A stretch of 64,000 bases of DNA from Mixophyes australis (Eukaryota; Chordata; Amphibia; Anura; Limnodynastidae), in NCBI GenBank assembly GCA_036250195.1, contig JAVHZZ010000011.1, positions 59,834,919 to 59,898,918 on the forward strand, in the 5' to 3' direction. The notes below the pieces were generated by a model that saw only the letters and a list, made by a program, of their open reading frames with translations, had not been told where the DNA came from and searched no databases. This document shows positions 9,690-21,470 of this stretch, one piece after another. A program made the position numbers and the translations under genes. Numbering within the stretch: the stretch's first letter is position 1; the number at the start of each line of letters is the position of its first letter.

Positions 9690-12669
9690 ATGGAGACCAA
9701 AAATTTGGAGGATAAAGTAGGGAAAGATCAAGACCCACTTCCTCCTAATGCTGAAGCTGCTGCCACTAGTCATGACATAGACGATGAAATGCCATCAACG
9801 TCGTCTTCCAAGCCCGATGCCCAATCTCGTAGTACCGGGCATGTAAAATCCAAAAAGCCCAAGTTAAGAAAAAGTAGCAAAAAGAGAAACTTAAAATCAT
9901 CTGAGGAGAAACGTAAAGTTGCCAATATGCCATTTACGACACGGAGTGGCAAGGAACGGCTTAGGCCCTGGCCCGTGTTCATGACTAGTGGTTCAGCTTC
10001 ACCCACGGATCTTAGCCCTCCTCCTCCTCCCCCCCCCTACAAAAAATTGAAGAGAGTTATGCTGTCAGCAACAAAACAGCAAACAACTCTGCCTTCTAAA
10101 GAGAAATTATCACAAATCCACAAGGCGAGTCCAAGGATGTTGGTGGTTGTCAAGCCTGACCTTCCCATCACTGTACGGGAAAAGGTGGCTCGGGAGGAGG
10201 CTATTGATGATGTAGCTGGCGCTGTGGAGGAACTTGATGATGAGGATGGTGATGTGGTTATTGTAAATGAGGCACCAGGGGGGGAAACAGCTGATGTCCA
10301 TGGGATGAAAAAGCCCATCGTCATGCCTGGTCAGAAGACCAAAAAATGCACCTCTTCGGTCTGGAGTTATTTTTATCCAAATCCAGACAACCAATGTATG
10401 GCCATATGTAGCTTATGTAAAGCTCAAATAAGCAGGGGTAAGGATCTTGCCCACCTAGGAACATCCTCCCTTATACGTCACCTGAATAACCTTCATAGTT
10501 CAGTGGTTAGTTCAGGAACTGGGGCTAGGACCCTCATCGGTACAGGGACACCTAAATCCCGTGGTCCAGTTGCATACACACCAGCAACACCCTCCTCGTC
10601 AACTTCCTCCACAATCTCCATCAGATTCAGTCCTGCAGCCCAAGTCAGCAGCCAGACTGAGTCCTCCTCAATACGGGATTCATCCGAGGAATCCTGCAGC
10701 GGTACGCCTACTACTGCCACTGCTGCTGTTGCTGCTGTTAGTCGGTCATCTTCCCAGAGGGGAAGTCGTAAGACCGCTAAGTCTTTCACAAAACAATTGA
10801 CCGTCCAACAGTCGTTTGCCATGACCACAAAATACGATAGTAGTCACCCTATTGCAAAGCGTATAACTGCGGCTGTAACTGCAATGTTGGTGTTAGACGT
10901 GCGCCCGGTGTCCGCCATCAGTGGAGTGGGATTTAGAGGGTTGATGGAGGTATTGTGTCCCCGGTACCAAATCCCATCGAGATTCCACTTCACTAGGCAG
11001 GCGATACCAAAAATGTACAGAGAAGTACGATCAAGTGTCCTCAGTGCTCTAAAAAATGCGGTTGTACCCACTGTCCACTTAACCACGGACATGTGGACAA
11101 GTGGTTCTGGGCAAACGAAGGACTATATGACTGTGACAGCCCACTGGGTAGATGCATCCCCTTCCGCAGCAACAGCAACAGCTGCATCAGTAGCAGCAAC
11201 TACAAAATGGCGGCTCGTGCAAAGGCAGGCAACATTGTGTATTACAGGCTTTAATAAGAGGCACAACGCTGACAACATATTAGAGAAACTGAGGGAAATT
11301 ATCTCCCAGTGGCTTACCCCACTTAGACTCTCATGGGGATTTCTGGTGTCAGACAATGCCAGTAACATTGTGCGGGCATTAAATATGGGCAATTTCCAGC
11401 ACGTCCCATGTTTTGCCCACACCATTAATTTGGTGGTGCAGCATTACCTCAAGAGTGACAGGGGTGTGCAGGAGATGCTTGCGGTGGCGCGCAAAATTGC
11501 TGGACACTTTCGGCATTCAGCCAGTGCCTACCGCAGACTAGAGGCACATCAAAAAAGCATGAACCTGCCCTGCCATCACCTCAAACAAGAGGTTGTGACG
11601 CGCTGGAACTCCACCCTCTATATGCTGCAGAGGATGGAGGAGCAGCAAAAGGCCATTCAGGCCTACACAGCCACCTACGACATAGGCAAAGGAGTGGGGA
11701 TGCGCCTCAGTCAAGCGCAGTGGAGACTGATTTCCGTGTTGTGCAAGGTTCTGCAGCCATTTGAACTTGCCACACGAGAAGTCAGTTCCGACACTGCCAG
11801 CTTGAGTCAGGTCATTCCCCTGATCAGGCTGTTGCAGAAGCAGCTGGAGAAAGTGAGGGAGGAGCTGGTAAGCCATTGCGATTACACCAAGCATGTAGCT
11901 CTTGTGGATGTAGCCCTTCGTACGCTTTGCCAGGATCCGAGGGTGGTCACTCTTTTAAAGTCAGAGGAATACATTCTGGCCACCGTGCTCGATCCTCGGT
12001 TTAAAGCGTATGTTGTGTCTCTGTTTCCGGCGGACACAAGTCTACAGCGGTGCAAAGACCTGCTGGTCAGGAGATTGTCCTCTGCCAACAGCTCCACCCT
12101 CATTTTCTTCCACATCTATGGCTGCGAGGAAAAAGCTCAGTTTTCCCAAAAGAGGCACTGGCGGGGATGCTGATAACATCTGGTCCGGACTGAAGGACCT
12201 GCCAACCATTGCAGACATGTCTACTGTCGCTGCATTGGATGCTGTCACAATAGAAAAAATTGTGGATGATTACTTTGCTGACACCATCCAAGTAGACATG
12301 TCAGACAGTCCATATTGTTACTGGCAGGAAAAAAAGGCAGTTTGGAAGCCCCTGTACAAACTGGCTCTATTTTACCTGAGTTGTCCCCCCTCCAGTGTGT
12401 ACTCGGAAAGAGTTTTTAGTGCAGCGGGGAACCTGGTCAGTGAGCGGCGAAGGAGGTTGCTTCCTCAGAACGTTGAAAAAATGATGTTTATAAAAATGAA
12501 TAATCAATTCCTCAATGAAGTACAGCACTGCCCTCCAGATACTACAGAGGGACCTGTGGTTGTGGAGTCCAGCGGGGACGAATTGATAATGTGTGATGAG
12601 GAGGAAGTACGCACTGTAGGGGGAGAGGAATCAGAGGTTGAGGATGAGGACGACATCTTGCCTCAGTAG
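9690..12669 (+). pseudogene. hAT transposase with BED zinc finger, one frameshift
   Basis: This enzyme would bind the element ends and cut and paste it. From ATG 9690 the frame runs to about 12110, then a 1-base frameshift moves reading to a frame ending at TAG 12667-12669. It has a Ser-rich and Lys-rich leader (about 80 residues), a BED finger near residues 221-272 (CSLC then RHLNNLH), the catalytic region (LTTDMWTS near 11085, VSDNASN near 11347, FAHTINLVV near 11415, TRWNST near 11600) and a C-terminal hAT dimerisation domain (SVYSERVFSAAGNLVSERR near 12397) with an acidic tail. Domain order and length (about 990 codons) fit ZBED-like hAT transposases. The frame from 9678 starts at a GTG, so the ATG at 9690 is preferred. 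With only one visible lesion, the copy is young. Confidence 0.9.
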
Positions 12670-12723
12670 AGCCTGTTTAGTCTGTACAGGGAGAGATGAA
12701 TAGCTTTTTTGGTGTGGGGGCCC

Positions 12724-12788
12724 AAACAAACCAATCATTTCAGCCAAAGTTGTTTGGTAGGCCCTGTCGCTGAAATGATTGGTTTGTT
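12724..12788. other. 20-bp perfect hairpin after the transposase
   Basis: The stem aacaaaccaatcatttcagc (12725-12744) pairs without mismatch with its complement at 12769-12788, around a 24-base loop, 55 bases after the transposase stop. It could be a 3' UTR stem or a palindrome used in DNA folding; the sequence alone does not decide. Confidence 0.85.
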
Positions 12789-13027
12789 AAAGTGCGCATG
12801 TCCTATTTCAACAACATAAGGGTGGGTGTGAGGGCCCAAGGACAATTCCATCTTGGACCTTTTTTTTTTGCATTATATGACCAATCAACAGTCGTTTGCC
12901 ATGTTCAAAAAGTAAAACCAAATTTAAAAAAATACAAGAAATTAAACCAAAAGTAAAGTGCCGTGTCATAATTTAAAACAAGAGGTATTGACGTGCTCTA
13001 AAACTACTGTATTGTTGTTTATATTTT

Positions 13028-14790
13028 ATAAACACTACACTTGAAAGCTTGAGTCTTTCAATAAAAAAGTAACTGTCCATTGCATGAATATTTGCAACAG
13101 GGACAATTTTAGGGTTAAGAAAGTCAACTAATAACACTTCGACGCTGTCTGTCTTTATAAACACTACACTTGGAAGTTGGAGGAGGTATTGTGGCCCCGG
13201 CACCAAATTTACTACCGGGGCCACTCCACTGTGCAGTCCATATTTAGGTGTATCAGATATTAAACAACGGTGACAGTTGATGCCCAATTTTTTAATTATA
13301 TTGTGGCCTCGGTACCAAATTGTGTACCGGGGCCACCACACTACGCAGTCCAGATACTTGTTTGGTGGAATTCAGACCAGTTGAGGGTTTTATTATTATA
13401 TTGTGTGGACCACTCTATCTATACCACACTACAACTCTATACCACTCTATTTCATACTTTAATTCTATTTAATACTTTAATTCTATTTCATACTTTAATT
13501 CTATTTAATACTTTAATTCTATTTCATACTTTAATTCTATTTAATACTTTAATTCTATTACTAATTACCATAAAGAGGAACTGCCGCTTCTATTTAATAC
13601 TTTAATTCTATTAGTAGTTACCATAAAGAGGAACAAAATAAACCAATTTTACCAAAAGTATAATATGACTTAGACTTACAAACACTACACTTGAAAGATC
13701 GTGCCTTTAAATGAAAAAGTCAGTCTTCATTGCACGACTATGTGCAACAGGGACAGTTTTTGGGTTTACAAAGTCAACGAATAACACTTCGACCCTGTCT
13801 GTCTTTAACATACTTGATGGGATCTCAATGACGAATTGTCTGTACCATGTTTGGAGGAGGTATTGTGGCCCCGGTATCAAATTGGGTACCGAGGCCACCC
13901 CACTATGCAGTCCAGATACTTGTTTGGTGGAATTCTGACACGTGGAGGGTTTTTTAATTATATTGTGGCCTCGGTACCAAATTGTGTACCGGGGCCACCA
14001 CACTACGCAGTCCAGATACTTGTTTGGTGGAATTCAGACCAGTTGAGGGTTTTATTATTATATTGTGGGGACCACTCTATCTATACCACACTACAACTCT
14101 ATACCACTCTATTTCATACTTTAATTCTATTTCATACTTTAATTCTATTTCATACTTTAATTCTATTTAATACTTTAATTCTATTTCATACTTTAATTCT
14201 ATTTAATACTTTAATTCTATTACTAATTACCATAAAGAGGAACTGCCGCGTCTATTTAATACTTTAATTCTATTAGTAGTTACCATAAAGAGGAACAAAA
14301 TAAACCAATTTTACCAAAAGTATAATATGACTTAGACTTACAAACACTACACTTGAAAGATCGTGCCTTTAAATGAAAAAGTCAGTCTTCATTGCACGAC
14401 TATGTGCAACAGGGACAGTTTTTGGGTTTACAAAGTCAACGAATAACACTTCGACCCTGTCTGTCTTTAACATACTTGATGGGATCTCAATGACGAATTG
14501 TCTGTACCATGTTTGGAGGAGGTATTGTGGCCCCGGTACCAAATTGGGTACCGGGGCCACTCCACTATGCAGTCCAGATAGAGGTATATCAGATATTAAA
14601 CAACGTTGACTGTTGATGCCCAATTTTTTAATTATATTGTGGCCTCGGTACCAAATTGTGTACCGGGGCCACCACACTACGCAGTCCATACCCTTTTTTG
14701 GTGGAATTCTGACACGTGGAGGGTTTTTTAATTATATTGTGGCCTCGGTACCAAATTGTGTACCGGGGCCACCACACTACGCAGTCAAGA
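13028..14790. repeat. tandem repeats of about 650 bp in the hAT 3' region
   Basis: A block starting with an acactacacttgaaag segment recurs near 13030, 13680 and 14340 (spacings about 650 and 660). Each holds a ggtaccaaattg-type palindromic box (tattgtggcctcggtaccaa and its mirror gtaccggggccacc), a cagtccagatac motif and, in the first two copies, a ladder of ttctatttaatacttta units. The last copy is shorter. Confidence 0.88.
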
Positions 14791-14994
14791 TAGATAGATG
14801 CGTATCATAGATAAAGTACATTCAGTGGTGTGGGGCAAATTGAAAAATATTCAAAATGCACTGACATTATCAAAAACAAGAGGTTGTCACACGCTAAAAC
14901 TCCAACATGTATATGATGGAGAGGATGGAGGAGCAGCCGTATGTGTAGTGTAATGCAGACCTGTTGAAGGTTTTTTATATATTTTATTGTGGTG

Positions 14995-16585
14995 CCCAGT
15001 GCCCACTCCTCTAGGCAGTCCAGGTACATTTATTGGTGCGAATCATAAAAGTTCAGGGTTTTTAATATATATTGTGGTGACCCACTCCTCTACGCAGTCC
15101 AGGTACATTTATTGGTGCGATTCATAAAAGTTCAGGGTTTTTAATATATTGTGGTGACCCACTCCTCTACGCAGTCCAGGTACATTTATTGGTGCGATTC
15201 ATAAAAGTTCTGGGTTTTTAAGATATTGTGGTGACCCACTCCTCTACGCAGTCCAGGTACATTTATTGGTGCGATTCATAAAAGTTCAGGGTTTTTAAGA
15301 TATATTGTGGTGACCCACTCCTCTACGCAGTCCAGGTACATTTATTGGTGCGATTCATAAAAGTTCTGGGTTTTTAAGATATTGTGGTGACCCACTCCTC
15401 TACGCAGTCCAGGTACATTTATTGGTGCGAATCATAAAAGTTCAGGGTTTTTAATATATATTGTGGTGACCCACTCCTCTACGCAGTCCAGGTACATTTA
15501 TTGGTGCGATTCATAAAAGTTCAGGGTTTTTAATATATATTGTGGTGACCCACTCCTCTACGCAGTCCAGGTACATTTATTGGTGCGATTCATAAAAGTT
15601 CAGGGTTTTTAAGATATTGTGGTGACCCACTCCTCTACGCAGTCCAGGTACATTTATTGGTGCGAATCATAAAAGTTCAGGGTTTTTAATATATCTTGTG
15701 GTGACCCACTCCTCTACGCAGTCCAGGTACATTTATTGGTGCGATTCATAAAAGTTCTGGGTTTTTAAGATATTGTGGTGACCCACTCCTCTACGCAGTC
15801 CAGGTACATTTATTGGTGCGAATCATAAAAGTTCAGGGTTTTTAATATATATTGTGGTGACCCACTCCTCTACGCAGTCCAGGTACATTTATTGGTGCGA
15901 ATCATACAAGTTCAGGGTTTTTAATATATATTGTGGTGACCCACTCCTCTACGCAGTCCAGGTACATTTATTGGTGCGATTCATAAAAGTTCAGGGTTCT
16001 TAATATATTGTGGTGACCCACTCCTCTACGCAGTCCAGGTACATTTATTGGTGCGAATCATAAAAGTTCATGGTTTTTAATATATATTGTGGTGACCCAC
16101 TCCTCTACGCAGTCCAGGTACATTTATTGGTGCGATTCATAAAAGTTCAGGGTTTTTAAGATATTGTGGTGACCCACTCCTCTACGCAGTCCAGGTACAT
16201 TTATTGGTGCGATTCATAAAAGTTCTGGGTTTTTAAGATATTGTGGTGACCCACTCCTCTACGCAGTCCAGGTACATTTATTGGTGCGATTCATAAAAGT
16301 TCAGGGTTTTTAAGATATATTGTGGTGACCCACTCCTCTACGCAGTCCAGGTACATTTATTGGTGCGATTCATAAAAGTTCAGGGTTTTTAAGATATTGT
16401 GGTGACCCACTCCTCTACGCAGTCCAGGTACATTTATTGGTGCGAATCATAAAAGTTCAGGGTTTTTAATATATATTGTGGTGACCCACTCCTCTACGCA
16501 GTCCAGGTACATTTATTGGTGCGATTCATAAAAGTTCAGGGTTTTTAATATATATTGTGGTGACCCACTCCTCTACGCAGTCCAG
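14995..16585. repeat. 77-bp tandem array, about 20 copies
   Basis: The box cagtccaggtacatttattgg recurs every 75-79 bp from about 15017 to 16585 (for example 15021, 15100, 15177, 15254). Units alternate cgattcat/cgaatcat and differ by short TA insertions. The unit is related to the acgcagtccagatac part of the preceding 650-bp repeats, so the array looks like a secondary amplification of it. Confidence 0.93.
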
Positions 16586-16900
16586 AAAGATACCTTGTTG
16601 CAACGTTTTGGACTAATAACTATATTGTGAGGTGTTCAGAATACACTGTAAATTAGTGGAAATGCTTGTTATTGAATGTTATTGAGGTTAATAATAGCCT
16701 AGGAGTGAAAATAAGCCCAAAAACTTGATTTTTAAACTTTTTATGTTTTTTTCCAAAAAAATCCAAATCCAAAACCTTAAATCCGAACCGAGACCTTTCG
16801 TCAAGTGTTTTGCGAGACAAATCCGAACCCCAAAAATAACGAAAATCCGGATCCAAAACACAAAACACGAGACCTCAAAAGTCGCCGGTGCACATCCCTA

Positions 16901-17205
16901 CTCCTTACATATAGTTTTCACAGATATAGCCCCCTCACATATAGTTTTCACAGATATAGCCCCCTCACATATAGTTTTCACAGATATAGCCCCCACACAT
17001 ATAGTTTTCACAGATATAGCCTCCACACATATAGTTTTCACAGATATAGCCCCCACACATATTGTTTTCCAAGATATAGCCTCCTCACATATAGTTTTCC
17101 AAGATATAGCCCCCACACATATAGTTTTCCAAGATATAGCCTCCTCACATATAGTTTTCCCATATGTAGCCCCCTCACATATAGTTTTCCCATATGTAGC
17201 CCACT
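16901..17205. repeat. 30-bp tandem array, right part (about 10 copies)
   Basis: Same 30-bp unit as at 7945-8402, in the same orientation, starting with the second copy of the 8-bp target duplication. The unit consensus drifts toward the right (ccaagatatag, then ccatatgtag). Confidence 0.95.
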
Positions 17206-17253
17206 CTCACTTACCTTAAGTATCAGGGCCGACGCGCTCTGCAGCGATGCTCC

Positions 17254-17379
17254 ACACACATGATCAGACAGACAGGAAGTGAATACTTCTTGCTTCCTGT
17301 CTGATCGGTGCACAGTGCTGAAGGACCCACAGTGCTGTAGCACCAGGCAGCCTCGCAATGCGTGAGGCTGCCTGGTGCT
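17254..17379. other. two hairpins near the right end of the outer hAT
   Basis: A stem of GACAGGAAG type pairs with CTTCCTGTC around 17272-17303. A stronger one has the 16-bp stem agcaccaggcagcctc (17339-17354) pairing perfectly with 17364-17379. Subterminal hairpins are common in non-autonomous hAT elements. Confidence 0.75.
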
Positions 17380-17849
17380 TACCACTGACCACCAATTTCG
17401 GAATTGTTGCCCTCCTTCTGACCACGCCGGGTGACACAAAAAAAAAAATAGAAGGCGGCCTCGTTAGGCCAGCGGCCTCCTGGGGAGCTTCCCGGTAAAG
17501 GTAATGGCCAATCCGCCCCTGCTTCTATATTTAACCAACATTGACATTGTCCACTGCATTTTTACATGAATGGGCGACAAAAACTACAAAAACATTCTAC
17601 TACCACTCGTCACTTTTAAAAGCATAACATTGGTTAACAGGTTATCCACACACAAAGGTCAATGATATCACATTCAGATTTGGGGAGTAGCAAACCCTAT
17701 ATTGTGCTTTAAAAATTAAGCTTAATATACAAATCAGCCACCCACACACTTAATAGTGTGTACTACTAATGTAAATTGTTAGCTAATCGTCTAAATAAGT
17801 GGATACATTTGGAGCCATGTGTCCATCACTGCAATAAGCAAATTATTAG

Positions 17850-18375
17850 TGCGTTTGATAGGGATAAGGTAAAAGTACTTAGCATAGTGTAGCCTACTAT
17901 TGTATTCTTTGCCTGTAAAATGCTAGGGCAAGGGGACTTTGGAACACAGTTTTATTACAGCAATGACACACATATTTCTTGCTAAACAGATGCCTACATT
18001 ATGAGTGACAAACAATTGGTATATACTAAAAGATATCTGAACTATTTATACTTAATTTTTTTTTTAGATTGTCAAGAATCACAAAAGTGACAATTTTATA
18101 CTGGCTAATGGTTGGGCTGGCCTGTAAAACAACAATCAAGCAGGATTGAAATCCAAGGTCAGGTAATGTGATCAACAATGCTAACATCCAAATATTACTG
18201 CGTTTGATAGGGATAAGGTAAAAGTACTTAGCATAGTGTAGCCTACTATTGTATTCTTTGCCTGTAAAATGCTAGGGCAAGGGAACTTTGGATCACAGTT
18301 TCATTACAGCAATGACACACATATTTCTTGCTAAACAGATGCCTACATTATGAATGACAAACAATTGGTATATAT
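17850..18375. repeat. 177-bp direct duplication (two copies)
   Basis: 17850-18026 and 18199-18375 are nearly identical (both begin tgcgtttgatagggataagg and end near caattggtatata), 349 bp apart, with a few substitutions. The 172 bp between is unrelated. It lies upstream of the Myb-like exon at 18740. Confidence 0.92.
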
Positions 18376-18605
18376 TACAATATGATGAGATGATTTTGAA
18401 CTTACTGTTTTTTGGTTCCTTACTTGGCAAAGCATCCAAAAAAGTTCTACTATTCAATGTGGCCTGTCCTGGCAAATAAGCTAATGAACAGGAAGGAAAG
18501 CAAAGTGCATGTGGGTTTAAATGGAGGTTTGTATTATTAAACCAGGTGTACACTCTTCTTCCTAATTGCAGAGCACAGAGTACTCGTCTCATCGGCGCTG
18601 GCCGC

Positions 18606-18739
18606 CATGTTATTGGTGGGAGAGGAAACGACAACACACAGTTGTCTTAAAGATCCGCGTGTGACGTGATCGCGCCCATACGTGCTCAGAGAACCAATCA
18701 GAGCGCAGAGTACTGCAGAGTATTCTTTTGATAGAAAAG
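18606..18739. promoter_or_regulatory. candidate bidirectional promoter
   Basis: A GC-rich patch holds CCAAT at 18694-18698 on the plus strand, its complement ATTGG at 18612-18616, and a CRE-like TGACGTGA at 18662. CCAAT boxes in opposite orientation between divergent starts are typical of bidirectional promoters. A minus-strand ATG at 18608 opens a short frame (MAASADET) that could be a first exon, but I cannot follow it. Confidence 0.35.
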
Positions 18740-18980
18740 ATGAGGGCAGCTATCTTTTCGCGTCGTGAGCGCCATGTGCTGACGGAAGGAATGGACAATG
18801 TGCCCTCTGGACGCTATGTGTCCAATGAGATCAAGCTGCGGGCATACCAGATGGTTCGCAGACACCTCCGGCTGCGGTATAATAAGATCCGCACAGTGAT
18901 CCAGCTCCAGCGGCGCTGGAGTGATCTCCGCCGGCGTCAGCCCCAGCTGCTCGAGGAGCTACGTGCGGAGATAATTAGAA
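18740..18980 (+). CDS. Myb/SANT-like first coding exon
   Basis: From ATG 18740 the exon encodes about 80 residues: a basic leader (FSRRERHVLTEG), then GRYVSNEIKLRAYQMVRRH, and a recognition-helix-like QLQRRWSDLRRRQPQLLEEL. Regular helices, a Trp in the last helix and the RRWSDL motif resemble the Myb/SANT-like DNA-binding domain found in Harbinger transposons. The exon ends at a strong donor (GTGAGT at 18981-18986). No continuation exon was found in the next 2.5 kb. It may pair with the minus-strand SANT gene at 5262-7580, from which it lies only about 1.4 kb once the two hAT insertions are subtracted. The family call is tentative. Confidence 0.45.
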
Positions 18981-20845
18981 GTGAGTTCTCTATTAATCGG
19001 CCAAAACACGTGTTCACATATATCTTTGCTATATGTTTGAAAATATGTTCAACCTAATCACCTGACATGGCCTACCAGTACATATCAATGTTCCAGAACA
19101 CTATAAAGGTCAATCCTCTTCCAATGCACCCAACCTGCTTTGGCTCCTGTCTCCTACATTAGTCTGGTGACAATGTACTGTCCTAAATGGTTTTGTAACA
19201 AACCTCAGAACATTAAGGTTGATTTTTGGAATCAGGCTTTCAAACTCTTGACCCGATTGCTGTAACTTGCTGGTCTAACCTTAAGAACAGTTTGGAGTGG
19301 CAGATGTGTTGTCATTATTGGGCAAAGATTTAAAAGGCAGGTTTTAAATCCCAAACACCTTAGCGTTTGATTAATTTTGATTTTTATTTTATTTATGTAA
19401 ATAGTTCATTTGATATTGATTGTAAATAGTTTTTTAAATTTGTATTCTGCTGACAATAATCACACGTTATGTAAACAAATCATTGGTGTGTGTGTGTCTT
19501 TATTAATATATTACAGATGCACAATGTGGGTCTAAGGTCAATAAAGAATTGCTATGGATGACCAAAAAACTAACATTTAATCGACATATTTTGGACACAA
19601 ATCCATCATAGTGACAAAATTTAATTAGCCCTACTAATTGTGGCTATCATCAAATTGAAGATACACAAAGTGTATTTTTTGATTTTTGTAATGAAACCCA
19701 CACTAACATGTGATTAACAGTAACTCCATACACATAAGGCAATGGTCAGGAATTCAACTCATGACACCAGCACAGGGAGTCAGAGGTGCAAAATAATAAG
19801 CCACCATGCTGAACCGGTGCTGGCTATAGTATTTTGCAAGACAAGAAGATGGTGAAATAACATACAAGCACAAGCAGTAGCTGAAGAAAAAAAGGTTTCC
19901 ATTTGCTAATTCCATGTCAGTCAAAGGAGCATGTGCCCTCCACCACCAATCCACCCCTCCAAGAGGTAGTCCACCAGTAGTAATAGCAGACACATAAATA
20001 ATGTGCCCCGGGGGCAAGAGTCATTAACAAAGGTATATGGCAATAGCTTATTAACTAGTTCCCCAAATCATGTGCCATTGTAGAGATAGACCAAGGTTAA
20101 CTTCAAGTGTCAAACCAAAGCCAGTCACACATTAAAGAGAACAACCAAACTGTACACAGATGAGTCCATGTTTGTGAATTGAACTCATGGCCCCAGTGCT
20201 GTAAGGCTGAGATGCAACCGATGCAAAGCACCATGCTACTGTACGCCATTGATCCAGATGAAAGTTGGTTGGCAGGCAATGTTGCATTTAACTCCAGGGA
20301 GGATGTCCCCTACAAACCTTCACCGCCCTCTTAGTCCATTCGTAGTAATAAATGTCAGCATGGACATAATAATGTGCATGTGAACTGTGGACCCTGAGGC
20401 TTTTCTAGAGTACCCCCCAAAAAATGATTTTCTAACAACACAGGATAAATCTGAGGGCATATTTTACAATGTGGTTGAGCGTGTATAACAAATCAAAATG
20501 AACAAATTAAATCATTGTGTGAAGTTCCTGTGTTTCTTGTTAGCATAATGATTCCAGTCCACACAATAGTTATGGGTATGCTTTGTATTTGAACTCATGG
20601 CTGCTGTGTTGTGAGTCCAAAGTGCTAACCAGTGAGCTACCTGTGAGTTTGGTATTTTGATAGTAATTTGTGTGAATAATGAAGAGTACTATTCAGTGTC
20701 ATTTGCCTGTGTAGCACGCATGCTATATTGTTGGTGTTCTCTATGTCTTTTCACATCTCAGGTTGGCCTAGTGGGTAGCTCTCCCACTTCCCATAAAGAC
20801 AGTCATAAATTCTAATCCAGACTGAAATCCTTAATCTGTGAGGAT

Positions 20846-20882
<37 letters not shown>

Positions 20883-21470
20883 CCTTTATGGAAGAGTATG
20901 CTATGCATTTTCCTGAGAAGCCAGATGGATTTCTAGTACAATACACATATGCATTTTTATTGAGTCATTATGTATGTGCTTTAAAGGTAGCCATATCCAT
21001 GCATTTTGCATACTATACGTCGATTTTATATCCAAAACACAGAAAGGCCATGTGTGTTTCAGTTAAAAGTGTGTATCACACTAACTAATAGCAAAGGAAA
21101 AACAACGTTCAGAGTGTTCCACATCATTGTTATTTGGCAGTGAATAATGAGTAAAGAGCTATCCCATAAAAATAAGCCCCAGGCAATTGTGTCGTGTTCT
21201 GTGTAAACAAACTGTTCATGTCCCTCCCACAGTGGGCGTAATGTATGCATTGATAAGCTTCCCGTCAATCACTTGTGATCCGTCGCTTGTGCTTGTGCCT
21301 TGTTTAAAGATCCGCAGGTGGGTTTGTTTTATTCCGTTTGCGCTGCTTAATTCCGTGCCTTAAGTGTAGACCAGAGGAGGGTGTGTTTTTGCAGTTTGAG
21401 GTGCTTATTTCACTCACATAAGTGTTTGCATCACTCAAAGTATGCAACGCAGATGCGTATGCGTTTGCGT
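18981..21470. other. no gene; decayed tRNA-derived SINE pieces
   Basis: No coding signal. Stretches near 19745-19800, 20135-20240 and 20575-20640 resemble the complement of the SINE head (gaattgaactcatggcccc type), and 20760-20820 reads ttggcctagtgggtagctc in plus orientation. All are too decayed to be functional tRNAs. The rest is AT-rich and unassigned. Confidence 0.5.
20849..20880. repeat. (GT)n microsatellite
   Basis: An uninterrupted run of about 16 GT dinucleotides. Confidence 0.95.

Larger units (their letters stand above)
8403..16900 (+). mobile_element. autonomous-type BED-finger hAT transposon (inner)
   Basis: Left end TAGGGATGAGCGCACTCGG, right end GTGCACATCCCTA; inverted, the ends share TAGGGATG. 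An exact 8-bp duplication CTCCTTAC flanks it at 8395-8402 and 16901-16908, and those bases are part of the interrupted 30-bp array. Subterminal regions are rich in short ATCCGA/TCGGAT motifs (8430-8560 and 16770-16860), which in hAT elements usually bind transposase. Order inside: 5' repeats of 300-340 bp, transposase gene, hairpin, repeats of about 650 bp, a 77-bp array. Confidence 0.93.
7739..17521. mobile_element. non-autonomous hAT element (outer), interrupted
   Basis: Termini are 14-bp inverted repeats, CAGGGGTGGATTGG at 7739 and CCAATCCGCCCCTG at 17508, matching at 13 of 14 positions. They are flanked by an exact 8-bp duplication, CTTCTATA, at 7731-7738 and 17522-17529. TIRs beginning CAGGG with 8-bp target duplications define hAT elements. 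Without the nested element it is about 1.28 kb, has no transposase, and carries a 30-bp tandem array that the inner insertion split. Confidence 0.92.

Noticed and set aside
13270..14810. Short plus- and minus-strand frames repeated in the hAT 3' region
   Set aside because: They repeat with the 650-bp units, are not domain-like and lie after the transposase stop.
15000..16585. CRISPR array (regular units of about 77 bp)
   Set aside because: The whole unit is conserved, with no unique spacers, and the context is a eukaryotic transposon; it is a simple tandem repeat.
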